Shown in pieces: positions 1-7,789 of a stretch of DNA of 64,000 nt. The notes beneath the pieces are model-generated. The model was not told the DNA's origin. It made no database searches and saw only the letters and a list, made by a program, of their open reading frames with translations. Location: contig JAFXBF010000017.1 in the NCBI GenBank assembly GCA_017516745.1, positions 1 through 64,000 of the forward strand, given 5' to 3'. This stretch comes from Clostridia bacterium (GTDB lineage: Bacteria; Bacillota; Clostridia; Oscillospirales; Acutalibacteraceae). The stretch's first letter is position 1. Each line of letters opens with the position of its first letter. The position numbers and the translations under genes were made by a program.

Positions 1-429
1 AGGTGTCAGTATCATATTGTATTTGCGCCAAAATACAGAAGAAAAGAAATATATGGAAAACTGAAAAAAGATATCGGAGAGATAATAAGAAAATTGTGCG
101 AACAAAAAGGAGTAGAAATCATAGAGGCAGAAGCATGTAAAGACCATGTACACCTTTTAGTATCAATACCACCGTACTTAAGTGTAGCACAATTTATGGG
201 ATATCTCAAGGGTAAAAGTACGTTGATGATATTTGACCGACATGCGAATTTGAAATACAAGTATGGAAATCGACATTTTTGGTGTAGAGGATACTATGTA
301 GATACAGTCGGTCGAAATAAGAAAGTGATAGAAAAGTATATAAAAAATCAATTAGAAGAAGATTTTGCAAATGACCAGATATCACTCAAAGAGTACATCG
401 ACCCGTTCACGGGTGACCAGAATAATTAA
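1..429 (+). CDS. tnpA: IS200/IS605-type transposase TnpA (5' end outside window)
   Basis: The frame is open from base 1, so the first few codons lie to the left; 142 residues are visible against about 150 in full IS200 transposases. Visible residues begin with the typical strand YHIVFAPKYRRK. The HUH metal-binding motif is in DHVHLLVSIPP, and IEKYIKNQ should carry the nucleophilic tyrosine that becomes linked to single-stranded DNA. Family knowledge: these Y1 transposases move single-stranded DNA and recognise subterminal hairpins, which follow directly downstream. No TnpB/IscB partner is seen, so it is IS200-like. The frame is intact to its stop. Confidence 0.93.
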   Translation, partial: RCQYHIVFAPKYRRKEIYGKLKKDIGEIIRKLCEQKGVEIIEAEACKDHVHLLVSIPPYLSVAQFMGYLKGKSTLMIFDRHANLKYKYGNRHFWCRGYYVDTVGRNKKVIEKYIKNQLEEDFANDQISLKEYIDPFTGDQNN

Positions 430-441
430 GCCAAAAACAAA

Positions 442-566
442 CAGCCGCACGAGAGCGGCTGCTTGAGATAGTAATGCGGTGTCAAACTTCAGTGCCGACT
501 TTTAGTCGGCAAGCCAGTAGGCGGCCCTTATAGGGCCTGTGCAAACCACCAGTTTAACTGGTGGTT
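442..566. repeat. Four consecutive hairpins at the IS200 right end
   Basis: Perfect inverted repeats are seen at 442-461 (CAGCCGC / GCGGCTG), 494-510 (GCCGAC / GTCGGC), 523-537 (GGCCCT / AGGGCC) and 544-566 (AACCACCAG / CTGGTGGTT). The first is probably the transposase terminator. The last resembles the subterminal hairpin bound by TnpA. The middle two are less usual in number for a simple IS200 end. Confidence 0.7.
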
Positions 567-611
567 ATGATTAAATAGATACAATATAATATTTAAAAGG
601 GAGATTGATAA

Positions 612-1523
612 ATGACAAGCAAAAGAAAAATGATTAAAAAAGCGGCATACCTTATGTTTGACAAGTTCAGCATAAAAAATTTTTTGATGCTGCTGATTGC
701 AGGTACTATAAACGCATTCGGTGTAACGGTATTTCTTATGCCTGTACGCCTTTATGACAGCGGCATTTCGGGAACATCAATGCTGCTTGCACAAATAACA
801 CCGCATTGGTTAACACTTTCAATATTTCTTGTAATTCTCAACGTACCTCTTTTTATATTCGGTTTAAAACGGCAGGGCGTTGTTTTTACTGTTTATTCGC
901 TGTTCGCTGTTGCTGTTTATTCCACTGTTTCGTGGCTTATATCAGATGTTTTACCGATTGATGTCAGCTTTGCTTCTCCGCTTGCAGGTAATGATTTATT
1001 GCTTTGCGCATTGTTTGGCGGTGTGATATCGGGTGTCGGAAGCGGTCTGACAATAAGATACGGCGGTGCTATTGACGGAATTGAAGTAATGGCGGTTGTT
1101 TTTGCAAAGAAGCTCGGCATTACCGTTGGCACATTTGTAATGATTTATAATGTAATTCTTTATATTATAGCCGGTTTGATTTTCAACAGCTGGATTCTTC
1201 CGCTTTATTCAATTGTTACCTATGGCGGTGCCCTTAAAACCGTTGACTTTATTGTTGAAGGTCTTGACAGAAGCAAGGCGGCAATGATTGTGACGGAAAA
1301 GCCAGATGAAATAAGCGATACACTTACCGAAGTGTTTGAAAGCGGTGTAACAAAGCTTTACGCAAAAGGCGGCTATTCAAACGAAGAAAAAACCGTCATT
1401 TATTTTGTCCTCAACCGTTTTCAGATTTCAAAAATGAAGGCAATTGTGCGCTCGATTGATCCGAATGCATTTGTTACTATCAGCGAGGTTGCAGATGTAA
1501 TTAAGAGCAGTGATATGTCTTAA
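612..1523 (+). CDS. YitT family membrane protein (DUF2179 C-terminus)
   Basis: This 303-residue protein has the YitT/YqfU/YxkD architecture: five or six hydrophobic helices between about residues 20 and 205, then a soluble DUF2179 domain (about 218-300) with the conserved stretch KLYAKGGYSNEEKTVIYFV. The biochemical role of the family is not established; transport has been suggested. The start is supported by GGGAGA ten bases upstream. It is a single gene, with the insertion sequence on its left and a bidirectional terminator on its right. Confidence 0.9.
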   Translation: MTSKRKMIKKAAYLMFDKFSIKNFLMLLIAGTINAFGVTVFLMPVRLYDSGISGTSMLLAQITPHWLTLSIFLVILNVPLFIFGLKRQGVVFTVYSLFAVAVYSTVSWLISDVLPIDVSFASPLAGNDLLLCALFGGVISGVGSGLTIRYGGAIDGIEVMAVVFAKKLGITVGTFVMIYNVILYIIAGLIFNSWILPLYSIVTYGGALKTVDFIVEGLDRSKAAMIVTEKPDEISDTLTEVFESGVTKLYAKGGYSNEEKTVIYFVLNRFQISKMKAIVRSIDPNAFVTISEVADVIKSSDMS

Positions 1524-1527
1524 AATC

Positions 1528-1555
1528 AAAAGCGCAGTTTAATCGCTGCGCTTTT
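1528..1555. terminator. Bidirectional intrinsic terminator
   Basis: A 10-bp perfect stem (AAAAGCGCAG / CTGCGCTTTT) has an 8-base loop, followed by T-rich sequence on the plus strand and preceded by A-rich sequence. It lies between convergent genes; the end of the minus-strand 85-residue frame overlaps it. Confidence 0.85.
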
Positions 1556-1796
1556 CTTGTTTTTCGATATATGCCATTATAGCTGTGCCTGCGGCAAGTA
1601 TTGCAATGCTTGCTCTTAATACCGTTATTAACTCAATACTAAGCACTCTCATATCATAATAGAAGCAAGTATATTCAGCCAGATAAAACGCTAACGATGA
1701 GCATATAATTACACTTACGGCAAAAACAACCGTGCAATTTAACATTATAATTGTTTTCGGAAATGATTTATAATTATTTTTGAAAAAACTCTTCAC
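1539..1796 (-). CDS. Small hypothetical membrane protein (85 aa)
   Basis: I do not recognise this protein. It has a basic N-terminus (KSFFKNNYKSFPK), two predicted membrane helices (about residues 17-39 and 52-74) joined by a short loop containing EYTCFYYD, and a charged C-terminus. The start is GTG, with GGTGA a few bases upstream. It is divergent from the epimerase-like gene at 1871 and its 3' end runs into the terminator stem. Compositional evidence is modest, but the helix pattern and ribosome site favour a real gene. Confidence 0.55.
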   Translation of the reverse strand: MKSFFKNNYKSFPKTIIMLNCTVVFAVSVIICSSLAFYLAEYTCFYYDMRVLSIELITVLRASIAILAAGTAIMAYIEKQEKRSD

Positions 1797-1870
1797 ATAA
1801 TCACCGAAATAATGATAATATAAAATCAGCGTAATTTCAAAGCAAAAATATTACCAAAGGAAGAAGAATT

Positions 1871-2650
1871 ATGAAAACGGGTATGTCCAGCGCCTGCTTT
1901 TATCCGCTTGAAACCGAAAAAGCCGTAAAAAAATGCGGTGAAATGGGTTTTAAGAATATTGAAATATTCGTTAATTCTTACTGCGAATTAAACGGTGCTA
2001 TCCGAAATGAAATTAAAGCAATCTGCGATTATTACGGTATGAAGGTCTGCTCAGTGCATCCTTTTACTTCCTTTGCCGAATCATTTGTCTTTTTCGGCAG
2101 CTACGGAAGACGAATTGACGATGGCATTGAATTTTACAAAAATTACTTTGATTTTGCGTCATTTCTCGGTGCAGGGCTGATTAACCTGCACGGTGCTAAA
2201 ACACAGTATACCGTTGATAATGAGGAGTATTTTGACCGTTACGCAAGGCTGTTTGAAGCAGGAAAGGATTTCGGCGTAACCGTTTCCCAGGAAAACGTTG
2301 TTGATCACCGTTCGCAAAGCCCTGTATTTATTAAAAGGATGAGCGATTATTTGGGTGACAATTTTGCGCTTACGCTTGATTTAAAGCAATGCCGCAGGGC
2401 AGGGGAGAAGGCAACAGATTTTATTGACACTGTCGGTGAAAAGATAAAGGCCGTTCATATCAGCGATTTTGCAAACGGTAAAGACTGTATTCCACCGTTT
2501 GAAGGAAACGAAGATTTTGACTGTATAGTAAAAGCTCTTCAAAACAAAGGATATAACGGTGAATTTCTGATTGAGCTCTACAGCAACGGCTTTGAAAATG
2601 AAGCACAGATAGTGACAGCGGCAGAAAAATTTGACAAAATTCTTTTATAA
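1871..2650 (+). CDS. Sugar phosphate isomerase/epimerase-like TIM-barrel protein
   Basis: This 259-residue protein belongs to the xylose-isomerase-like/AP-endonuclease-2 TIM-barrel superfamily. Supporting stretches are FKNIEIFVNS (strand 2), VCSVHPFTSF, VSQENVVDH (metal-ligand glutamate region), ALTLDLKQ, VHISDF (histidine ligand) and FLIELYSNGF (C-terminal glutamate ligand). The substrate cannot be read from sequence. AGGAAGAAG precedes the ATG. It lies 44 bases upstream of nrdR on the same strand and may share its transcript. A similar but distinct paralogue is at 21042. Confidence 0.8.
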   Translation: MKTGMSSACFYPLETEKAVKKCGEMGFKNIEIFVNSYCELNGAIRNEIKAICDYYGMKVCSVHPFTSFAESFVFFGSYGRRIDDGIEFYKNYFDFASFLGAGLINLHGAKTQYTVDNEEYFDRYARLFEAGKDFGVTVSQENVVDHRSQSPVFIKRMSDYLGDNFALTLDLKQCRRAGEKATDFIDTVGEKIKAVHISDFANGKDCIPPFEGNEDFDCIVKALQNKGYNGEFLIELYSNGFENEAQIVTAAEKFDKILL

Positions 2651-2694
2651 TGTTATACTTTTGTTAAACTATATAAAATATAGGAAGTGTTAGT

Positions 2695-3150
2695 GTGAAG
2701 TGTCCGTTTTGCGGTTATGAAGAAAGCAAGGTTATAGACTCCAGACCCACAGACGAAAATGAGCGTATACGCCGCCGTCGTGAGTGTATCAAGTGCGCAA
2801 AAAGATTTACCACTTATGAAATAATTGAAAGTGTTCCCGTTATTGTTGTCAAGCGTGACAAATCCCGTGAGCCCTTTGACAGAGAGAAGCTTTTCAACGG
2901 CCTTCTCAGAGCCTGCGACAAGCGTCCCGTATCTGTTGCACAGATTGACGAAATTGCAAGCAGTATCGAGCTTACAATTCAGAACTCTCTCGACAGAGAG
3001 GTAACATCCGTATATATCGGCGAGCTTGCAATGGACAAGCTCAAGGCGGTTGACGAGGTTGCCTATATCCGTTTTGCTTCGGTTTACCGTCAGTTCAAGG
3101 ATATCAACACCTTTATGTCAGAGCTTTCAAAGCTCCTGAGCGAGAAATAA
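2695..3150 (+). CDS. nrdR: Transcriptional repressor NrdR
   Basis: NrdR represses ribonucleotide reductase genes when its ATP-cone binds dATP. The 151-residue length is standard. The N-terminal zinc ribbon is clear ([16 protein letters not shown], then [12 protein letters not shown]), followed by the ATP-cone (about 48-138) starting [18 protein letters not shown]. The start codon is GTG, with AGGAAG upstream. Likely targets lie in this window: NrdR-box-like palindromes precede nrdD and nrdG near 20.1 and 20.9 kb. A terminator follows. Confidence 0.97.
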   Translation: MKCPFCGYEESKVIDSRPTDENERIRRRRECIKCAKRFTTYEIIESVPVIVVKRDKSREPFDREKLFNGLLRACDKRPVSVAQIDEIASSIELTIQNSLDREVTSVYIGELAMDKLKAVDEVAYIRFASVYRQFKDINTFMSELSKLLSEK

Positions 3151-3160
3151 TTGAATACCC

Positions 3161-3194
3161 AAGGCTTGTACGGTTGATTGCCGCACAAGCCTTT
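3161..3194. terminator. Intrinsic terminator after nrdR (probably bidirectional)
   Basis: The stem AAGGCTTGTACGG / CCGCACAAGCCTT has one mismatch and a 7-base loop. It is followed on the plus strand by TTGTAATTTT. It separates nrdR from the convergent methyltransferase gene. Confidence 0.85.
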
Positions 3195-3212
3195 TGTAAT
3201 TTTAAACCCTGA

Positions 3213-3977
3213 TTATAACTTATATGTTGCGATATAGATTTTGTGGTTGATTTCAAACTCTTTCGGATATTTTGAAAGTAATTCCGTGTGCGCTTTTTCC
3301 CACCTAACTAATGTTTCTTTGTCCATAGAAGCTTTTGTGCCTCGGCAGGCAATCATTCTGCCGTGCCAGCTTTCACGGGTAAACGGGAGTTTGCACTCAA
3401 AAATATCAAGCTGACCGTTTACAAAAGGATGATTATACATATCCTTTGAACCAGATGCACCGGGAGTCCAATTCTTGTTGAGCGTTTTAACAAGTGTATG
3501 TGACCTCTTCGCTATATCTTCATCGAGAGTATAGCTCATATAAATCTTCACAAAAATTCCGTTCGGTTTTAACAAGCGTTTTATTTCTTTAATAATCTTT
3601 TCACGATCAAAATACCAGAAACACTGTGCCGCCGTAATGCAGTCAAAACTATTATCTTCAAATGGTGTTTCTTCTGCTGGAGAAACAGAAAACTCAATGT
3701 TTTCTGCACCTTTTTCTTTTGCCAATAGTTTTGCGGCATCAATCTGACATTCTGAAATATCTATTGCTTTAATATCCGCACCATATGAGTACATGTTAAG
3801 AGGTAAAACACCTGTTCCCGTGCCAATATCAAGCCACGAGCAGCCCTTGTGTCCTACGCCGAGTTCATATAGTCTATCATATAACTCTTTAGGATAAATA
3901 TCTCTGTATTTTGCATATTCGGCAGAGGTTTTTCCGAAATCAAAAGTGTTTCCATTATCAATATTTTCTATTTTCAT
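3213..3977 (-). CDS. Class I SAM-dependent methyltransferase
   Basis: This 254-residue protein has a Rossmann methyltransferase fold: motif I LDIGTGTGVLP (about residues 49-59), the acidic residue of motif II in IKAIDIS, and FDCITAAQCFWYFD as motif IV. The pattern matches the Methyltransf_11/25 group, which acts on small molecules or lipids; the substrate is unknown. Its start overlaps the stop of the upstream phosphodiesterase-like gene by 4 bases (translational coupling). It is the last gene of a three-gene operon that begins at 5928. Confidence 0.85.
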   Translation of the reverse strand: MKIENIDNGNTFDFGKTSAEYAKYRDIYPKELYDRLYELGVGHKGCSWLDIGTGTGVLPLNMYSYGADIKAIDISECQIDAAKLLAKEKGAENIEFSVSPAEETPFEDNSFDCITAAQCFWYFDREKIIKEIKRLLKPNGIFVKIYMSYTLDEDIAKRSHTLVKTLNKNWTPGASGSKDMYNHPFVNGQLDIFECKLPFTRESWHGRMIACRGTKASMDKETLVRWEKAHTELLSKYPKEFEINHKIYIATYKL

Positions 3978-5086
3978 AAGCTATCCCTCTCAATACAAAT
4001 AAACGGTACCGTCAATTCTTCCTTGGTAAGCCCTGCATGAACTCCAGTAAATGTGCGTTCTTCTCGTTCAATAAACAACGATTTTTCGCCCGTTGCCATT
4101 GCGAGAAAATCTCCGACAAAATCATACGTTCTCGGGTGAGGCTTGCCGAAGCCCAAAAGATTTTCCGCAAATACTTCTTCTTTTGTCATAAGTATGAAAT
4201 CATCACCAAAATGACGGTTGAACTCATTTCTGAATTCTTCAAGCATACCTTCTTTTACAAAGAAGCTTAAGGCTCTGCTTGGCTCAATCGAAGGGGGTAT
4301 TTTAAGCATTGCGGAAAGAGTGGGATAATCTTCAAGATAAACGTTAACGCTGTCGCACAGTCCGTGGTCGGCCGTAACAATAACAACTGTGTTTTTAAGG
4401 CGTTTGCAAAGCCTTTCAACCTCGTTGTTTATAAGTAAAATCTGCTCGTGTGCCTGTCGGCTTTTTACGCCATAATCATGCATAGCTTTGTCGGGCTGAT
4501 ACCAATATGTATAGATATATTTCTTCTTTCTCTTATGTGTCAACCTTTTTACGGTTTTGCAGATATCACGAACACTTTTTGAACGGTATTTTGAAAACGG
4601 TGATACACAGAAAGCCGTACCCTTACCGTTTACTTCTTCAATATGCTTGAAAATATCTTTATACGGAATATAGCGCCGGGCTACATTGTAATCGGAAGCA
4701 GGTTTACCGTTTTTCTGTAATGTGTTACGAAACACGGCTACGTTTTCGCCGATTTCCTCAAAATACAAGTCCCAGCCAAGCCAACCGTGTTCGGCAGGTG
4801 AAAGACCGGTCATCGCTGTAACTGTAGCGGCAACGGTCGTTGACGGAAAAACGGATGATATTCCGCAAACAAAGTGCTTTTTCAAAAACGAATCCTCGGG
4901 AAGATGTTCGTTTATAGCAGAAACGCCGAGCCCGTCAAACAGCATAATCACAACGTTTTTATAATTCTTTTCAAGCAGCCTGTCAAACTCAGGCAGGGGA
5001 GAGTGCTCGGTTTTAACGCCGAAGTGTTTTAGAACAGAGGCAGTCAACGATAACAAGCTCCGTTCATAATTCAAATATGTAAACAT
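3974..5086 (-). CDS. Alkaline-phosphatase-superfamily protein (type I phosphodiesterase/nucleotide pyrophosphatase-like)
   Basis: This 370-residue protein has the two-metal core of the alkaline phosphatase superfamily. MLFDGLG gives the first aspartate and FPSTTVAA the nucleophilic threonine. YQPDKAMHDYG gives an Asp/His pair, VTADHGLCD an Asp-His pair and FTGVHAGL the last histidine. No signal peptide or membrane segment is seen, so it should act in the cytoplasm. Family members split phosphodiester or phosphomonoester bonds; the substrate here is unknown. It sits between two methyltransferase genes: 5 bases after the first and overlapping the second by 4. Confidence 0.82.
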   Translation of the reverse strand: MFTYLNYERSLLSLTASVLKHFGVKTEHSPLPEFDRLLEKNYKNVVIMLFDGLGVSAINEHLPEDSFLKKHFVCGISSVFPSTTVAATVTAMTGLSPAEHGWLGWDLYFEEIGENVAVFRNTLQKNGKPASDYNVARRYIPYKDIFKHIEEVNGKGTAFCVSPFSKYRSKSVRDICKTVKRLTHKRKKKYIYTYWYQPDKAMHDYGVKSRQAHEQILLINNEVERLCKRLKNTVVIVTADHGLCDSVNVYLEDYPTLSAMLKIPPSIEPSRALSFFVKEGMLEEFRNEFNRHFGDDFILMTKEEVFAENLLGFGKPHPRTYDFVGDFLAMATGEKSLFIEREERTFTGVHAGLTKEELTVPFICIERDSL

Positions 5087-5091
5087 AAAAA

Positions 5092-5928
5092 TTACTCCTT
5101 TTTCAAAACATCAAGTGTATGTGGTGACATTCCTATTAAATCTTGTCGCTCACAGTTTTTGAAATGATATTTCAGGTATGTTTCATAGGTGAATTTGTCC
5201 ATTTTTTCAACAGATTTGTTCATATGTGGAGCATATCCGTCGGTTGCAACGAAATGAAGTCTTTCTGCTTTCAAAGCCTTGGTTAACTCAAATATTTCAT
5301 CCCTTGTATATAGTTTAAATACACCGTGCGGCGGAAAGAAGGTTTCAAAGGTATCAATGTTTATTAAATCCGTATCAATAAACTCTTGCAGTCTGTTTTC
5401 GGCAAAAGCCCGTGTTAAAACGGACGGATCAAGCATACAGTAAGCAACAAAAATATAACCGCCGTTTTTTGTTATTCGCTGTGCTTCGGATAAGGCTTTT
5501 TTCTGCTCTTCAACTGTATACAGGTGATACATAGGGCCCAGTAAAAGCGTAACATCAAAGCTGTTATCAGGATAAAACGATAAATCTACAGCATTGCCTT
5601 GTCTGATATTGATTTTTTCATTGGGCAAGGTGTTGGCTTTGAAAATTTCAATGTTGTGCTCAATGAGTTCAACAGCTTCTACCGTAAAACCTTTTCTTGC
5701 AAAATGATGAGAGTATCTGCCCGTTGCTGCACCGATTTCAATGATTTTCATACCTTTTTGCAGGTATTTATCAATGTATTTAACGGTAGTCATAAACTCA
5801 ATCTGACCGCATTTTGACAGCAGGCGAGAGTCCTCATCAATACGGTTGTAGAAATCAACAAGGTAATTTCCCGTAGTTTGGGGCTTCTTTTTGAATAACT
5901 TTCTTTTAAATAAATCAAATAATCTCAT
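5092..5928 (-). CDS. Class I SAM-dependent methyltransferase
   Basis: A basic N-terminus (LFKRKLFKKKPQ) is followed by a methyltransferase domain: motif I IEIGAATGRYSHH (about residues 60-72), VEAVELIEHN as motif II and FDVTLLLGPMYHLY as motif IV. The GPMYHL stretch is common in a small-molecule methyltransferase subgroup found in Firmicutes. The start is firm: AGGAG lies 7 bases before the ATG. Only 28 bases separate it from an intrinsic terminator, so its transcript must come through that terminator (see the attenuator entry). Confidence 0.85.
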   Translation of the reverse strand: MRLFDLFKRKLFKKKPQTTGNYLVDFYNRIDEDSRLLSKCGQIEFMTTVKYIDKYLQKGMKIIEIGAATGRYSHHFARKGFTVEAVELIEHNIEIFKANTLPNEKINIRQGNAVDLSFYPDNSFDVTLLLGPMYHLYTVEEQKKALSEAQRITKNGGYIFVAYCMLDPSVLTRAFAENRLQEFIDTDLINIDTFETFFPPHGVFKLYTRDEIFELTKALKAERLHFVATDGYAPHMNKSVEKMDKFTYETYLKYHFKNCERQDLIGMSPHTLDVLKKE

Positions 5929-5956
5929 AAATTTGCTCCTTTGGATATAAAAAATT

Positions 5957-5990
5957 AACGGTGTAAGTATCTGCAGCTACTTACACCGTT
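5957..5990 (-). terminator. Intrinsic terminator / candidate attenuator upstream of the methyltransferase operon
   Basis: On the minus strand a perfect 13-bp stem (AACGGTGTAAGTA / TACTTACACCGTT) with an 8-base loop is followed by AATTTTTTATAT, a textbook terminator. It comes 28 bases after the stop of a 35-codon frame and 28 bases before the methyltransferase start. There is no room for a promoter between hairpin and gene. The beginning of the short frame (GCTTACAT) can pair with the 5' arm (GTGTAAGT), a possible antiterminator; this part is inference. Confidence 0.75.
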
Positions 5991-6018
5991 ATAAACATTA
6001 TGAAATATATGTGTTTTA

Positions 6019-6126
6019 CTATTTCAAAATGAATACAGAGGTATAAGCCTGCAAGCGATACTGATAATCGTGCTGTGCAAGCCAATCCATATTCATATCT
6101 GATTTTTTGGTAAGATATGTAAGCAT
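6019..6126 (-). CDS. 35-residue small protein or leader peptide
   Basis: ATG start, 35 codons, TAG stop. The peptide begins MLTYLTKKSD, has DWLAQHDYQYRL in the middle and ends SVFILK; it is rich in Tyr and Leu with no membrane helix. GAGG lies 8 bases before the start, a consensus promoter lies just upstream (6153-6181) and an intrinsic terminator lies just downstream. That gives a complete transcription unit. I do not recognise the sequence. It may be an independent small protein or an attenuation leader for the methyltransferase genes. Confidence 0.6.
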   Translation of the reverse strand: MLTYLTKKSDMNMDWLAQHDYQYRLQAYTSVFILK

Positions 6127-6152
6127 GGTTTTACCTCAATTTATTTTTTGAC

Positions 6153-6181
6153 AATATAGCACTAAACAAATGCATTGTCAA
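6153..6181 (-). promoter_or_regulatory. Sigma-A-type promoter of the small frame
   Basis: On the minus strand TTGACA (6176-6181), a 17-base spacer and TATATT (6153-6158) form a near-consensus promoter, about 27 bases before the 35-codon frame. It is the only clear promoter for this unit and, by readthrough, for the methyltransferase operon. Confidence 0.8.
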
Positions 6182-6808
6182 GCATTTTGTGAAAAATAAA
6201 TTTTGAAACAGCAAGGAATAGCGAGGCAGGGGGCAATAAAACTGTTATAAAAATGGGCTAATTTGCGAAATAGCGAGTTATACAAAATCAATGTTTTGTA
6301 TAATTTAGGGGATGGACAAACTGCAAATTATGTTATATAATGTAATTAATGAGAATCTCTGCAAACCTTGATATATCAACGATTATCCTTACTTTATTTA
6401 TAAATTTATATTGATTGTTCTGATATAATGTATTACAATCATCAGTATAAGAAAAATTTTTTCTTTTTTCTTTTTTTACTTTCCATACATTAATTTTTAT
6501 TTTGTAAACCATATTGCTGTATGTTCAGTCTTATAATATATGTTTCTTATCCGACAGAAAATTTTTTGATGATACTTTGGTTGTTTTAAAAAAACTGAAC
6601 GGATTTGATTTTATCAGACCTTTATAATCGCCACGGTTATTGCAGGATTCTTAAGCTGATTACATAATGCAATAATATCTAATTTATGTGTTAGATTATT
6701 TACTTTGCTCCATTAATTAATCTTTATAATAGATTTTGTAACGATTACCCTTTTCTTTTTAATTTTAAGTCCCCTATAAACAAATGTTCGGCGGAGGATT
6801 TTTGCCCT
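6182..6808. other. Long AT-rich intergenic region
   Basis: About 630 bases without a credible gene. It holds a perfect 9-bp inverted repeat at 6279-6302 (TATACAAAA / TTTTGTATA) and a pyrimidine-rich tract around 6455-6480. A possible -10 (TATAAT at 6725-6730) lies ahead of the recombinase gene, but its -35 is poor. Short ATG frames here lack ribosome sites. No known riboswitch or small RNA was recognised. Confidence 0.6.
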
Positions 6809-7789
6809 ATGAAAAAAGATGAATTGAGTTTTTTGCCCGATACCGTCAAAGGCTATCTTGATTATCAGACGGCGGTAAGAAATAAATCCGATTTAACTGT
6901 GCTTGAGTATGCTTCGGATTTAAGAACATTTTTCCGTTGGTTTTTGATGTCAAAGGATAAATCAAAGAAGGTTAAACCGCTTAATGAATACGATATTTCC
7001 GGCCTGGACGAGGAATTCATGCGCAATATCAGGCTTAATGACCTTTATTCTTTCCTTGCTTACTGTCAGCGTGACCTCGGTAACAGCGGCAAAACAAGGG
7101 CACGTAAGGCTTCTACTCTTCGAGGCTTCTTTAAATTTCTGAAAGCACACGGTATTATAGAAAAGAATCCTGCCGAAGACCTTGATGCACCACGTGCAAA
7201 AAAAGCACTTCCCAAGTATCTTACACTTGATTTAAGTATTGCTCTGCTTGACGCTGTTGAAGGAACTAATTATGAAAGAGATTATTGTATTATAACGCTG
7301 TTTCTCAACTGCGGACTTCGTCTTTCAGAGCTTGTCGGTCTGAACCTTAAAAGCATAGGTATTGACGGCAGTTTGCGTGTTTTGGGTAAAGGAAATAAAG
7401 AAAGAATGGTTTACCTTAACAAGGCTTGTACCGATGCACTCAACAGTTATCTTGCCGTAAGACCCAGAGACGGTGTTAAAGACCGTGAAGCGCTGTTTAT
7501 CAGCCGCCACAAGACCAGAATCAGCCCCAAAACGGTTCAGCATATTGTAAAAACTTATCTTGAAAAAGCAGGTCTAGAAGGTTATTCCACGCACAAACTA
7601 CGTCATACTGCAGCAACGCTGATGTATCAGCACGGCGATGTTGACGTAATGCTCTTAAAAGAATTGCTCGGCCACGAAAGCCTTGCAACTACGCAGATTT
7701 ACACTCACGTTGCAAATGAGCAGATTCGTTCCGCAATTAACGCAAACCCTTTGGCGCAAGTTAAAAAAGAAAAGAAATCAAAACAGTAA
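6809..7789 (+). CDS. Tyrosine recombinase, XerC/XerD family
   Basis: At 326 residues it is slightly longer than typical Xer proteins (about 300). It has an N-terminal SAM-like DNA-binding domain (about 8-130) and a catalytic domain with all signature residues: CGLRLSELVGL (Arg), LGKGNKERMVYL (Lys), HKLRHTAATL (His-x-x-Arg), LGHESLATTQIYTHV (His and nucleophilic Tyr). Xer proteins resolve chromosome dimers at dif. No phage or transposon genes surround it, favouring a housekeeping role, but a stand-alone integrase cannot be excluded. GGAGG lies 11 bases upstream. Its 3' end overlaps the convergent SpoIIM-like gene by 12 bases. Confidence 0.88.
   Translation: MKKDELSFLPDTVKGYLDYQTAVRNKSDLTVLEYASDLRTFFRWFLMSKDKSKKVKPLNEYDISGLDEEFMRNIRLNDLYSFLAYCQRDLGNSGKTRARKASTLRGFFKFLKAHGIIEKNPAEDLDAPRAKKALPKYLTLDLSIALLDAVEGTNYERDYCIITLFLNCGLRLSELVGLNLKSIGIDGSLRVLGKGNKERMVYLNKACTDALNSYLAVRPRDGVKDREALFISRHKTRISPKTVQHIVKTYLEKAGLEGYSTHKLRHTAATLMYQHGDVDVMLLKELLGHESLATTQIYTHVANEQIRSAINANPLAQVKKEKKSKQ

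Larger units (their letters stand above)
1..570 (+). mobile_element. Right-hand part of an IS200-like insertion sequence
   Basis: The element consists of the transposase frame plus about 140 bases of hairpin-rich DNA. The left end is outside the window. The right boundary is placed just past the last strong palindrome (544-566) by analogy with IS200/IS605 ends; the exact cleavage site is not determined. The next gene starts at 612. Confidence 0.7.

Noticed and set aside
6500-6570. Short ATG frame (22 codons) in the AT-rich gap
   Set aside because: It has no ribosome site, no promoter match and a low-complexity translation.
6182-6808. dif recombination site near the Xer-type gene
   Set aside because: No 28-bp sequence resembling the Firmicutes dif arms was found.
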